DNA from: Fusobacteriaceae bacterium
GTDB lineage: Bacteria > Fusobacteriota > Fusobacteriia > Fusobacteriales > Fusobacteriaceae
Reading direction: 5' to 3'
NCBI GenBank assembly: GCA_900764925.1
Contig: CAAFPW010000067.1
Location: 8,813-72,812, forward strand
DNA length: 64,000 nt
The notes under the pieces were generated by a model. The model saw nothing but the letters and a program-made list of their open reading frames with translations. It did not search any database and was not told the DNA's origin. The position numbers were made by a program, and so were the translations under genes. Below are positions 28,201 through 35,470 of this stretch, piece after piece. Each line of letters starts with the position of its first letter. The first letter of the stretch is position 1.

Positions 28201-28287
28201 ACTTTAGTAGTAATACCTGTATTCTATTATCTGATTGATGATTTTACAAGTATAATGAAGAAAGTTAAATTAAAAAAATCTAAATAG
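25252..28287 (+). CDS. RND efflux pump, inner-membrane subunit 2
   Basis: A 1011-residue RND transporter colinear with the first: IRKPATTIMF at the start, GMLVDNSVVVVDNIFRHM in TM4, GIVVNNAIVLIDF in TM10, and GRTRLRPILMTTLTTVLGMLPL near the end. It keeps the D407-equivalent and lacks the AcrB D408 and K940 equivalents, as does pump 1. It is probably an ancient paralogue of pump 1. It is co-transcribed with adaptor 2 and the following MerR gene. Confidence 0.95.
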   Translation: MKSIPEFSIRKPATTIMFLISMVFFGYLGLKKMPIEMLPNINRPTVRIRVKWDGATPSDMDKMITRKIEDVLPNVEGITEYSSESSAETSLIQVKFKYGTDVETKITLIQNEINQIRKKFPDDMDEPTIRKSSTSDVPALTFSLAGGDTVEMKSYVESTLKPMLERIEGVAEIEVFGGREQEVAVVVDPEKLENYNLGIMDVYNKMSSASVNIPGGVLREGEKEYLIKVEAEIESVDEIKEIVLSNVNGHLLKLKDIADIKIAPKDRTSISRKNGKENIVVIVSKTDEGNSVAIVDSVKKIMEQAKGSFPINTVMNYEFDSSITIMNSIKNVQSSGIMGLLLASGILFVFLKSISATLIIATAIPISVIFTFFLLNAQGITLNLMSLMGLSLGIGMLVDNSVVVVDNIFRHMSELGKNRVAAARDGAEEMALPVLASTLTTVAAFLPLVFQEGLAKEQFNNLCYAISYSLLASLVISLTFVPMISSKIMNEKKNINSEGRFLKFIRKWYVNLLKWAVRRRGVVVGIITVLFLGSLYVGSKLGGKFIPTVDEGRFAVVAKLPSGSDVNKGDRIAKILEERVGNFDFIKDFTVSGNGERAILNINGGLKTTRDKSMSDIIRELRTVYVNIPDTELTITPGYKFGIRGIYDLEFELYSDNEIQLQTIVTELKDRVAKIDGIKDITSSFEGGKPEGKFYVDREKAEYYGLNIEEIARMLQVQIQGGVPITINSDNDEIDVTLKLEQNYRESTEYILNSRITLPSGKNIKISDVAKFKIEEGPSKLEKKDKRKKIVLYANLDDSLDLKTAQNLIVDTLEEMGKPDNVTYGYGGKSADMAEMSEQLIYTFGIAIFLIYFILVWQFESFIMPFIIILSIPLSTTGAFYALYGAGLSIDAMVSVGFVMLAGIVVNNAIVLIDFINLRREAGDSKNKAIITSGRTRLRPILMTTLTTVLGMLPLMFSNGEGSEMYKGMSFVVVFGLSTATLLTLVVIPVFYYLIDDFTSIMKKVKLKKSK

Positions 28288-28310
28288 TAAAGATGAAAGA
28301 AGGAAAAGAG

Positions 28311-29123
28311 ATGAAAGATTATTTAACAATAGGAGAGGTATCTAAAATAACAAGTTTACCTATTTCAACTTTGAGATACTATGATAGTGAAGGAATAATA
28401 TCTCCAGAGTATAAAGATGAGAATACAAATTATAGATACTATAGATTTTTTCAGATTCCTATTATTAAGATGATAGTTCATCTGAAAAAATTAGGATTCA
28501 GTAATGCTAAGATAAAAAGTCATTTAGAAAATCTAAGTTACACACATACTCTTGACCTTCTGAATAAGATGTTAGAACAAACTCAAGAAGAGATCGAGAG
28601 ATTAAAAAAAATTGAAGAGGAATTGAAAGAGAATGCTTTACAAATGAAGTATTTAATAACTCTTGAAAATAATATAGATAAGTTTTTTATTGAAGAGGAA
28701 GAGATTAGAGGAATCTATGCAGATATTATAATAGATGATACATATGAAGGGATTTCAAGAGCTTTTAAAGAGATAGATAGTTTTTTAATATCAACAAAAC
28801 AAGCTTTGGTTCCAGTAGGGATGTATGCTTTTACTATTAAAAAAAGTGACATAGAAAACAAAAATTATCAGTATAATAAGTTGATACTATTAAAGGATTA
28901 TGAAAATTACGATAAAAGATGCCACTATTCAAAACAAAGATATGCATGTACTGTGTGTCAAAGTAAATTTGAAGAGATGGGTAAAAATATAGAAAAGCTA
29001 TTGGAATGGATAAAAGATTCTGAAGAAAATATGAGTGGAGATGCCATAGCTCACATACTATCTGGACCAGCTTTTGAAAAGGATCCTTCTGATGTGATGT
29101 ATATATTGAGGATTCCAATATAA
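28311..29123 (+). CDS. MerR-family transcriptional regulator
   Basis: A 270-residue regulator: MerR HTH (YLTIGEVSKITSLPISTLRYYD, then YRYYRF) at about 1-70, a dimer helix, and a C-terminal effector-binding domain of the BmrR/GyrI kind, containing a C-x2-C (ACTVCQSK) and one further cysteine. I start at 28311 because GAAGGA lies just upstream; an ATG six codons earlier is also in frame. It is the last gene of the second pump operon and likely an activator responding to the pump's substrates. Confidence 0.85.
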   Translation: MKDYLTIGEVSKITSLPISTLRYYDSEGIISPEYKDENTNYRYYRFFQIPIIKMIVHLKKLGFSNAKIKSHLENLSYTHTLDLLNKMLEQTQEEIERLKKIEEELKENALQMKYLITLENNIDKFFIEEEEIRGIYADIIIDDTYEGISRAFKEIDSFLISTKQALVPVGMYAFTIKKSDIENKNYQYNKLILLKDYENYDKRCHYSKQRYACTVCQSKFEEMGKNIEKLLEWIKDSEENMSGDAIAHILSGPAFEKDPSDVMYILRIPI

Positions 29124-29142
29124 AATATAGATATAAAAATCG

Positions 29143-29180
29143 GGGATGTTGTAATTTGATAATTTACAACATCCCTATTT
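29143..29180 (+). terminator. Intrinsic terminator after the MerR gene
   Basis: A perfect 12-bp stem, GGGATGTTGTAA (29143-29154) and TTACAACATCCC (29164-29175). It resembles the hairpin at 38915-38956. Confidence 0.8.
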
Positions 29181-29269
29181 ACATTATTATTTTTAGAAAA
29201 GACTAGAAAAAAATTAGAGATTATAGTAAGATATTTTTATGGAATGAATTTGTCTTGGAGGTTATTTTT

Positions 29270-29929
29270 TTGAAAAAAGAGTTTATCAGGTTTGTAAAAG
29301 TATTTTTAGGTTTTTTTTATTGTTCATTGGGATGTGTTGTAATCTTGAAATCTAATTTGGGACTTGCTCCATGGGATGTCCTTCATCAAGGTATATCAAA
29401 GGTAACAGGAATTACAATAGGACAAGCTAGTATAAGTTTGGGAGTAATAATTGTTCTTATGGATATTTTTTTAGGACAGCCAATAGGGATAGGAACAGTT
29501 TTAAACTTCATTTTCATAGGATTGTTTATGGATTTGATAATATTTTTAGATTTTGTTCCTGTTTCAGAAAATATGGTATTTAGAATAGTTGAATTATTAT
29601 TGGGAATATTTTTTTATAGTTATGGAACATATCTATATATGAAACAGGGAATGGGCTGTGGTCCAAGAGATGGATTTATGCAAATTTTAACTAAAAGATT
29701 TAATAAACCTGTAAGTGTAATAAAAAATGGCATAGAGATTGTAGCTTTTGTTGTAGGATGGTTATTAGGAGGAAAATTAGGTATAGGAACAATTGCAACA
29801 GCACTTATTATGGGAGTATGGTTACAATTGATGTTTAAATTTGGAAATGTGGACATAAAAAAATTACATCATAGAAATATAAAAGAGGAACTTCTACACC
29901 TAAATAAAGCGGTTAGAGGATTTGAATAG
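29270..29929 (+). CDS. YczE/YyaS/YitT-family membrane protein
   Basis: A 219-residue protein with about five or six membrane helices and the family's repeated glycine motifs (GLAPWDVLHQGIS, GPRDGFMQIL, IGIGTVLNF). I start at the TTG at 29270, eight bases after GGAGG; the longer frame would contain the ribosome site itself. The family's transport role is not established. It lies 10 bases before cobQ, so the two are probably co-transcribed; a link to corrinoid or precursor uptake is speculation. Confidence 0.8.
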   Translation: MKKEFIRFVKVFLGFFYCSLGCVVILKSNLGLAPWDVLHQGISKVTGITIGQASISLGVIIVLMDIFLGQPIGIGTVLNFIFIGLFMDLIIFLDFVPVSENMVFRIVELLLGIFFYSYGTYLYMKQGMGCGPRDGFMQILTKRFNKPVSVIKNGIEIVAFVVGWLLGGKLGIGTIATALIMGVWLQLMFKFGNVDIKKLHHRNIKEELLHLNKAVRGFE

Positions 29930-29939
29930 TGGAGGAAAA

Positions 29940-31442
29940 ATGCATAAAAAAATAATGGTACAAGGAACAGGATCATCAGTTGGGAAGAGTATAATTACAG
30001 CTGGATTATGTAGAGTTTTTGCACAAGATGGATACAGGGTTTCACCATTTAAATCTCAAAATATGGCTCTAAATTCATTTGTGGATATAGAAGGGTTGGA
30101 GATGGGAAGAGCTCAAGTGGTACAAGCAGAAGCTAGTATGGAAATTCCAAGAGCTTTTATGAATCCAATACTTTTAAAGCCTAATTCAGATAATAATTCA
30201 CAACTTATAATTGAAGGAAAACCTGTAAAAAATACATCAGCTCAAGATTATTTTGCCAACTCTAATTTTCTGAAAGAGGTAGCTTTGAGAAATTATAAAA
30301 AGATAGAGGAGAATTTTGATATTGGTGTTTTGGAAGGTGGAGGAAGTCCAGCTGAAATAAATTTGAGAGAATATGACTGTGTTAATATGGGGATGGCAGA
30401 ACTTATAGATGCTCCTGTGATACTTGTTGGTAATATAGAGATAGGAGGAGTGTTTGCATCTCTATATGGAACTATTGCTCTCTTAGATGAGAGTGATAGA
30501 AAGAGAATAAAAGGGCTAATCATCAATAAATTTAGAGGGGATGCTGAGCTTTTGAAACCTGGTATTGATATGCTTATGAATAGATTAAAAAGTGAAGGAC
30601 TAGATATAAAATTTTTAGGAGTTGTACCTTACGAAAAATTAGAGATAGAGGAAGAGGATATATTAGCTAAAAAGATAAATGAGCATACAAAAAAAGATGG
30701 AGATATAAAAATAAGTGTAATTAGAACAGAGAAGATGTCTAACTATACAGATTTTGATGCACTTAATCAATATCCAGATGTGGCATTGAATTATGTTTTT
30801 AATGTTGAGGAATTAGGAGATGAAGATATAATTATCTTACCTGGAAGTAAGAACACAATCTCTGATTTAGAAAAATTAAAAGAGAATGGAATTTATGAAA
30901 AGATAAAGGAACTTCACTCAAAAGGAACTATTGTTGTAGGAATTTGTGGAGGATTTCAAATGCTTGGAAGAGAGATATATGATCCACACCATATAGAAGG
31001 AGAGAAGGAAAAAACTCAAGGATTTGGATTCTTAGATACAGTTACTACAATGGAGAAGATAAAATTTACTGAACAAGTTGAAAGAGTGTTATGTGACGAT
31101 TTGAGAAATACCATGATTGAAGGTTGTGAGAATCTAAAAGTGAGAGGTTATGAAATCCATCAAGGTATAACAACTGGAAATGAGAAAAACTTAGTTCAAG
31201 AACAAGAGTTTATTCTTACAGCTAAAGAAAATGTGTTCGCAACTTATATTCATGGAATTTTTGATAATGGAGAGTTTACAAGAAGATTTTTAAATAGAGT
31301 GAGAGAGAAAAAAGGATTAAAACCTCTTGAAGAAAGATTCTCTTTTGCAGAATTTAAAGAAAATGAATATAATAAACTAGCTAAACTTTTAAGAGAAAAC
31401 CTTGATATAAAAGGAATTTATGAGATAATGGAGAGTTTATAA
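29940..31442 (+). CDS. cobQ: Cobyric acid synthase, glutamine-hydrolysing
   Basis: A 500-residue two-domain enzyme: an N-terminal ATPase domain with the P-loop GTGSSVGKS and KSQNMALNSF, and a C-terminal class I glutamine amidotransferase domain with the nucleophile in GICGGFQMLG and histidine in YIHGIFDN. It amidates adenosylcobyrinic acid a,c-diamide to cobyric acid. I start at 29940 behind GGAGG. No other cobalamin gene is in the window, so the rest of the pathway is either elsewhere or salvage only. MetH in this window needs cobalamin. Confidence 0.95.
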   Translation: MHKKIMVQGTGSSVGKSIITAGLCRVFAQDGYRVSPFKSQNMALNSFVDIEGLEMGRAQVVQAEASMEIPRAFMNPILLKPNSDNNSQLIIEGKPVKNTSAQDYFANSNFLKEVALRNYKKIEENFDIGVLEGGGSPAEINLREYDCVNMGMAELIDAPVILVGNIEIGGVFASLYGTIALLDESDRKRIKGLIINKFRGDAELLKPGIDMLMNRLKSEGLDIKFLGVVPYEKLEIEEEDILAKKINEHTKKDGDIKISVIRTEKMSNYTDFDALNQYPDVALNYVFNVEELGDEDIIILPGSKNTISDLEKLKENGIYEKIKELHSKGTIVVGICGGFQMLGREIYDPHHIEGEKEKTQGFGFLDTVTTMEKIKFTEQVERVLCDDLRNTMIEGCENLKVRGYEIHQGITTGNEKNLVQEQEFILTAKENVFATYIHGIFDNGEFTRRFLNRVREKKGLKPLEERFSFAEFKENEYNKLAKLLRENLDIKGIYEIMESL

Positions 31443-31475
31443 TTTACAAAATTTGAACAAATAAAAAAATAAATG

Positions 31476-31504
31476 TTTACTTTTTGTAAAATAAATGATA
31501 TACT
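31476..31504 (+). promoter_or_regulatory. Cold-shock gene promoter
   Basis: TTTACT (31476-31481), 17-base spacer, TATACT (31499-31504). It gives a leader of about 115 bases before the csp ATG. Confidence 0.7.
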
Positions 31505-31542
31505 ATATTTGTAGTGAAGAGCAACACAAAGAAATAAATTTA

Positions 31543-31573
31543 TAAAGAACTATTTGACTGAAGTACTTCTTTA
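31543..31573 (+). promoter_or_regulatory. Structured leader of the cold-shock gene
   Basis: Within the leader TAAAGAA (31543-31549) pairs with TTCTTTA (31567-31573). Long leaders that refold with temperature are known for cspA genes; this one is a candidate by position only. Confidence 0.4.
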
Positions 31574-31627
31574 AAAATATTATGGTTATGTGAGTAAACA
31601 CTAACAAAAATAAATGGAGGTACTTAA

Positions 31628-31825
31628 ATGAAAGGTACAGTAAAATGGTTTAACGAGGAAAAAGGATTTGGTTTTATAACAGGTGAAGATGGAAAAGATG
31701 TATTTGCACATTTTTCTCAGATTCAAAAAGATGGTTTTAAAACTTTGACTGAAAATGAAGAGGTGCAATATGATGTTGTAAAAAACAACAAAGGATTGCA
31801 AGCTGAAAATATAGTTAAAAGATAA
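31628..31825 (+). CDS. Cold-shock domain protein
   Basis: A 65-residue single cold-shock domain, the standard length. RNP1 (KGFGFITG) and RNP2 (VFAHFS) are both present. It binds single-stranded RNA or DNA and melts structures in the cytoplasm. It has its own promoter, a long leader and a strong terminator, so it is a single-gene unit. Confidence 0.96.
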   Translation: MKGTVKWFNEEKGFGFITGEDGKDVFAHFSQIQKDGFKTLTENEEVQYDVVKNNKGLQAENIVKR

Positions 31826-31850
31826 AAAAAGAGCTTTTTAGCTCTTTTTT
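31824..31850 (+). terminator. Intrinsic terminator after the cold-shock gene
   Basis: AAAAAAGAGCT with AGCTCTTTTTT and a T-run. The next gene begins 17 bases later. Confidence 0.88.
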
Positions 31851-31866
31851 AGCTTATGAGGTGAAA

Positions 31867-32211
31867 ATGAAAAAAGAGTATGAGATTTTAAAAGAGGAGA
31901 TAGGAGGAATTTTCGAGTTTGTGAAAGAGTCTGCTATATCTCAAGAAAATATTGAAAAATCAAAGTTAGAGATGAATTTAAAAATAATTCAAGCTGTGGT
32001 TATGAGATTTATAAGAATTATAATTTTTCAAAAGAATCAAGGTATTTTATGTACCTCAGTAGAGGAGATAATGGAATATGTAAATACAGGATTTTTGAGA
32101 TATTTTGATAAAAATAAAGATAGAAAATTGATTTTAGAAAAAGCTAAAAGAATAGAAAAAATTCTACTGAATGTAGAGAATATAGATGAAAAATTTAAGA
32201 TAGTTAGTTAA
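31867..32211 (+). CDS. Hypothetical small protein
   Basis: A 114-residue, strongly helical and charged cytoplasmic protein (EILKEEIGGIFEFVKESAI at its start) with no signal, membrane segment or cysteine pair. I recognise no family. The ATG at 31867 has GAGGTG just upstream. It sits between the cold-shock terminator and its own terminator, so it is either alone or read by leak-through. Confidence 0.7.
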   Translation: MKKEYEILKEEIGGIFEFVKESAISQENIEKSKLEMNLKIIQAVVMRFIRIIIFQKNQGILCTSVEEIMEYVNTGFLRYFDKNKDRKLILEKAKRIEKILLNVENIDEKFKIVS

Positions 32212-32216
32212 TAGTT

Positions 32217-32246
32217 AAAAAAGCGCGAAATTAATCGCGCTTTTTG
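32217..32246. terminator. Bidirectional terminator
   Basis: AAAAAAGCGCGA with TCGCGCTTTTT; a GC-rich stem flanked by A and T runs between converging genes. Confidence 0.9.
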
Positions 32247-32251
32247 TATAA

Positions 32252-33190
32252 TTAGTTTTGGCTAGCATTTAGCATGAAAGGAACTACTTGTTTCTTTCTT
32301 GAAACTACTCCCTCTAACCAAGCTGTTTTATTTTCTAATTTTACATTGAAAGCTTTTTCTACTAACTCTGGACATTTTCCAACAGTTAAAACATAAGAAC
32401 CAGCTTTAATTATATCAGTTATAACAAGTACAAATAGATCGTAATTTGATTTTTCACTCATAGAGTTCATAGCAGCTTCTAAATCAGCTTGAGTGTTTAA
32501 AAGTCCAGCTACATCAACAGTGTTAACTTGAGCTACTGCAACTTTTTTACCATTCATATCGAACTCTTTCATATCTATTGTGATGATCTCTTCTGAAGTT
32601 TTATCAGATAGTGAAGTTCCTTCTATTAGCAATTTCATACCATAATCTTCAAAGTTTTCTTCCCCACAGATTTTAGATAACTCTTTTACAGCTTCTACAT
32701 CTTCAGGTGTGCAAGTTGGAGATTTGAATAATAGTGTATCAGAAATGATAGCACTCATCATAAGTCCAGCTGCCATTTTTGATGGAGTAACTCCAGCTTG
32801 TTTGAATAATCTATAAATTAAAGTACAAGTACATCCAACTGTATCAGCAGTAATTTTTAAAGGCTCATCAGTAACTAAACCAAATTTATGGTGATCAACT
32901 ACTTCTAGTATTTTAGCGTTTTCAATTCCATCAGCTGTTTGAACTTTTTCATTGTGGTCAACTAAGATAACCTCTTTTTTTCCATTTTCATCAGGACTTA
33001 CATTTTCTATAAATAGAGGTGCTTCTGCTCCAAAATGATCTAAAGCAAATTGAGTTTCTCTACTTACATTTCCCAATCTACAAGGAACAACCTCAACTCC
33101 TAAACTATTTTTTAATTCAGCAAAAGATATTGCAGAACATATAGAATCAGTATCTGGATTTTTGTGTCCAAAAACAAGAATTTTTTTCAT
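32252..33190 (-). CDS. ppaC: Manganese-dependent inorganic pyrophosphatase
   Basis: A 312-residue family II pyrophosphatase: GHKNPDTDSI at 8-17, VDHN, and the DHH motif VVDHHKFG carry the metal ligands; the C-terminal lobe ends with SRKKQVVP. It hydrolyses PPi to phosphate and needs Mn or Co. Length is typical and no CBS insert is present. It is divergent from ligA. Confidence 0.96.
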   Translation of the reverse strand: MKKILVFGHKNPDTDSICSAISFAELKNSLGVEVVPCRLGNVSRETQFALDHFGAEAPLFIENVSPDENGKKEVILVDHNEKVQTADGIENAKILEVVDHHKFGLVTDEPLKITADTVGCTCTLIYRLFKQAGVTPSKMAAGLMMSAIISDTLLFKSPTCTPEDVEAVKELSKICGEENFEDYGMKLLIEGTSLSDKTSEEIITIDMKEFDMNGKKVAVAQVNTVDVAGLLNTQADLEAAMNSMSEKSNYDLFVLVITDIIKAGSYVLTVGKCPELVEKAFNVKLENKTAWLEGVVSRKKQVVPFMLNASQN

Positions 33191-33346
33191 AACTCCTCCT
33201 TAAACAATATATATTTACTTACATATCATACCATTTTTTTTGAAATTTAGGAATAGAAAATTTTAAAAAAGAGGATTTAATTAATGAAGTTGATAAGAGA
33301 ATGTGATATAATTAAAAATAGATACTTATTAAGAGAGGGAGAAAAT

Positions 33347-35359
33347 ATGAAAGCATATATTGAAGAGTTAAGAGCCAAGATAAAAAAATATAGTGAGTAT
33401 TACTATACAAATAATGAAAGCCTTATATCTGATGTTGAATTTGATAAATTGTTAGCTGAATTAAAAGAGCTGGAGGAAAAATATCCAGAGTATAGGGAGG
33501 GAGATTCTCCAACAGAGGTAGTTGGTGCTACAAATCTAAGAGATACTAAATTTAAAAAGGTTACTCATAAGAAACCTATGTTAAGTTTATCAAACTCATA
33601 TAATGAAGGGGATATAGCTGACTTTATAGAGAGAGTAAAAAAATTATTACCAGAAGAGCAAAATATAGAGTACGCTTTAGAGTTGAAGTTAGATGGATTG
33701 TCACTCAGTGTACAGTATGAAGATGGAAAACTTATAAGAGCTGTAACTAGAGGAGATGGAACAGTAGGAGAGGATGTTACAGAAAATATTTTGGAGATAG
33801 AATCTATACCAAAAGTTTTAAAAGAAAGAGTGACTTTAGAAGTGAGAGGAGAAGTTGTACTACCTCTGTCTAAATTTGAAGAGTTGAATAGAAAAAGAAT
33901 GGAAGAGGGAGAAGAAGTTTTTGCTAATCCAAGAAATGCAGCTTCTGGAACTTTAAGACAGTTGGATTCCAGTATAATAAAGGAGAGAGGCTTAGATGCT
34001 TACTTCTATTTTCTAGTAGATGCTCAAAATTATGGAGTAAAGACTCATAGTGAGAGCATAGAGTATCTTTCAAAATTGGGAATAAAAACTACAGGTGTTT
34101 GTGAAGTATTAAAAAACTCATCAGAACTTATTGAAAGAATTGAATACTGGGGAACTAAAAGAGAAGAGCTAGATTATGAAACTGATGGTATGGTAATCAA
34201 GGTAAATAATATTGAGCTATGGGATAGATTAGGAAATACTACAAAAAGTCCAAGATGGGCAATAGCTTTTAAATTTCCAGCAAAACAGGTAACTACAAAA
34301 ATATTGGGAGTGACTTGGCAAGTGGGAAGAACAGGAAAAATAACTCCAGTGGCAGAACTTGAAGAGGTAGAACTATCTGGAAGTAGAGTAAAAAGAGCTA
34401 GTCTTCATAACCATCAAGAGATAGAGAGAAAAGATATTAGAATAGGAGATAGTGTATTTATAGAGAAAGCTGCAGAGATAATCCCACAAGTTGTAAAATC
34501 TGTAAAAGAGTTAAGAGTGGGGGATGAAATAGTAATAGAGGAGCCAACAAATTGTCCTATATGTAATACTCAAGTGGAAAGAGAAGAGGGACAAGTAGAT
34601 ATAAAATGTCCGAATGTAGCTTGTCCAGGAAAAATTGAGGGAGAGTTAATCTATTTTGTCTCTCGTGATGCTATGAATATAGCTGGCTTCGGAAGTAAGA
34701 TAGTAGAGAATATGTTAAGGCTTGGATTTATAAAAAATATTGTAGATATATATGAATTAAAAAATCATAGAGAAGAGTTAGAAAAACTAGAGAAAATGGG
34801 TAAAAAGAGTGTAGATAATCTTCTGACTGCCATTGAAAATAGTAAGACAAGAGAATATTCAAAAGTTCTTTGTGCTTTGGGAATCCCTTTTGTTGGGAAA
34901 ACTTCTGCTAAACTTTTGGCTGATTCAAGTGAAAATATAGATAGACTTATGAGTATGAGTGTGGAAGATTTGACAGAGATAGAGGGAATAGGAGAAAAAA
35001 TGGCACAAGCCATCTATGATTTTTTTAGAGATGAGGAAAAGATAAAGCTTATAAATGGCTTGAAAGCCCATGGACTTACTTTTGCTCAGGAGAAAAAAGA
35101 GGAACTTCCTGAAGAGGAGAAAGTTTTTACAGGAAAAACATTCCTATTTACAGGAACTCTGAAAAATTTTACAAGAAATGAGATAAAAGAGGAGATAGAA
35201 AAATTAGGTGGAAAAAACCTCTCAGCTGTAAGTAAAAATCTTGATTATCTGATAGTTGGAGAAAAGGCTGGAAGTAAACTAAAAAAAGCTCAAGAGCTTG
35301 GAACTGTAAAGATAATTAGTGAAGATGAGTTCATGGAGATATGTGGAAAGAAAATTTAA
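33347..35359 (+). CDS. ligA: NAD-dependent DNA ligase
   Basis: A 670-residue LigA, the usual length. The adenylation domain has the active-site K114 in KLDG; OB fold, zinc finger (CPIC, then CPNVACPG), helix-hairpin-helix repeats and a C-terminal BRCT domain (about 590-670) follow. It seals nicks in replication and repair. I start at 33347 behind GAGGGAG; the open frame begins 63 bases earlier, inside a likely promoter (TGATATAAT at 33304-33312). Confidence 0.97.
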   Translation: MKAYIEELRAKIKKYSEYYYTNNESLISDVEFDKLLAELKELEEKYPEYREGDSPTEVVGATNLRDTKFKKVTHKKPMLSLSNSYNEGDIADFIERVKKLLPEEQNIEYALELKLDGLSLSVQYEDGKLIRAVTRGDGTVGEDVTENILEIESIPKVLKERVTLEVRGEVVLPLSKFEELNRKRMEEGEEVFANPRNAASGTLRQLDSSIIKERGLDAYFYFLVDAQNYGVKTHSESIEYLSKLGIKTTGVCEVLKNSSELIERIEYWGTKREELDYETDGMVIKVNNIELWDRLGNTTKSPRWAIAFKFPAKQVTTKILGVTWQVGRTGKITPVAELEEVELSGSRVKRASLHNHQEIERKDIRIGDSVFIEKAAEIIPQVVKSVKELRVGDEIVIEEPTNCPICNTQVEREEGQVDIKCPNVACPGKIEGELIYFVSRDAMNIAGFGSKIVENMLRLGFIKNIVDIYELKNHREELEKLEKMGKKSVDNLLTAIENSKTREYSKVLCALGIPFVGKTSAKLLADSSENIDRLMSMSVEDLTEIEGIGEKMAQAIYDFFRDEEKIKLINGLKAHGLTFAQEKKEELPEEEKVFTGKTFLFTGTLKNFTRNEIKEEIEKLGGKNLSAVSKNLDYLIVGEKAGSKLKKAQELGTVKIISEDEFMEICGKKI

Positions 35360-35395
35360 AAAACTTAAAAAATATACAAAAAACATGAGGTTTGA

Positions 35396-35424
35396 TTGAC
35401 TAATGGCCTAATTTATGGTAGCAT
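35396..35424 (+). promoter_or_regulatory. secA promoter
   Basis: TTGACT (35396-35401), 17-base spacer, TAGCAT (35419-35424); about 47 bases before the chosen ATG. Confidence 0.65.
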
Positions 35425-35470
35425 ATAGTCTGAAGAAGTGTATTTAAAAAAATTGAAGAGAGGAACATCA

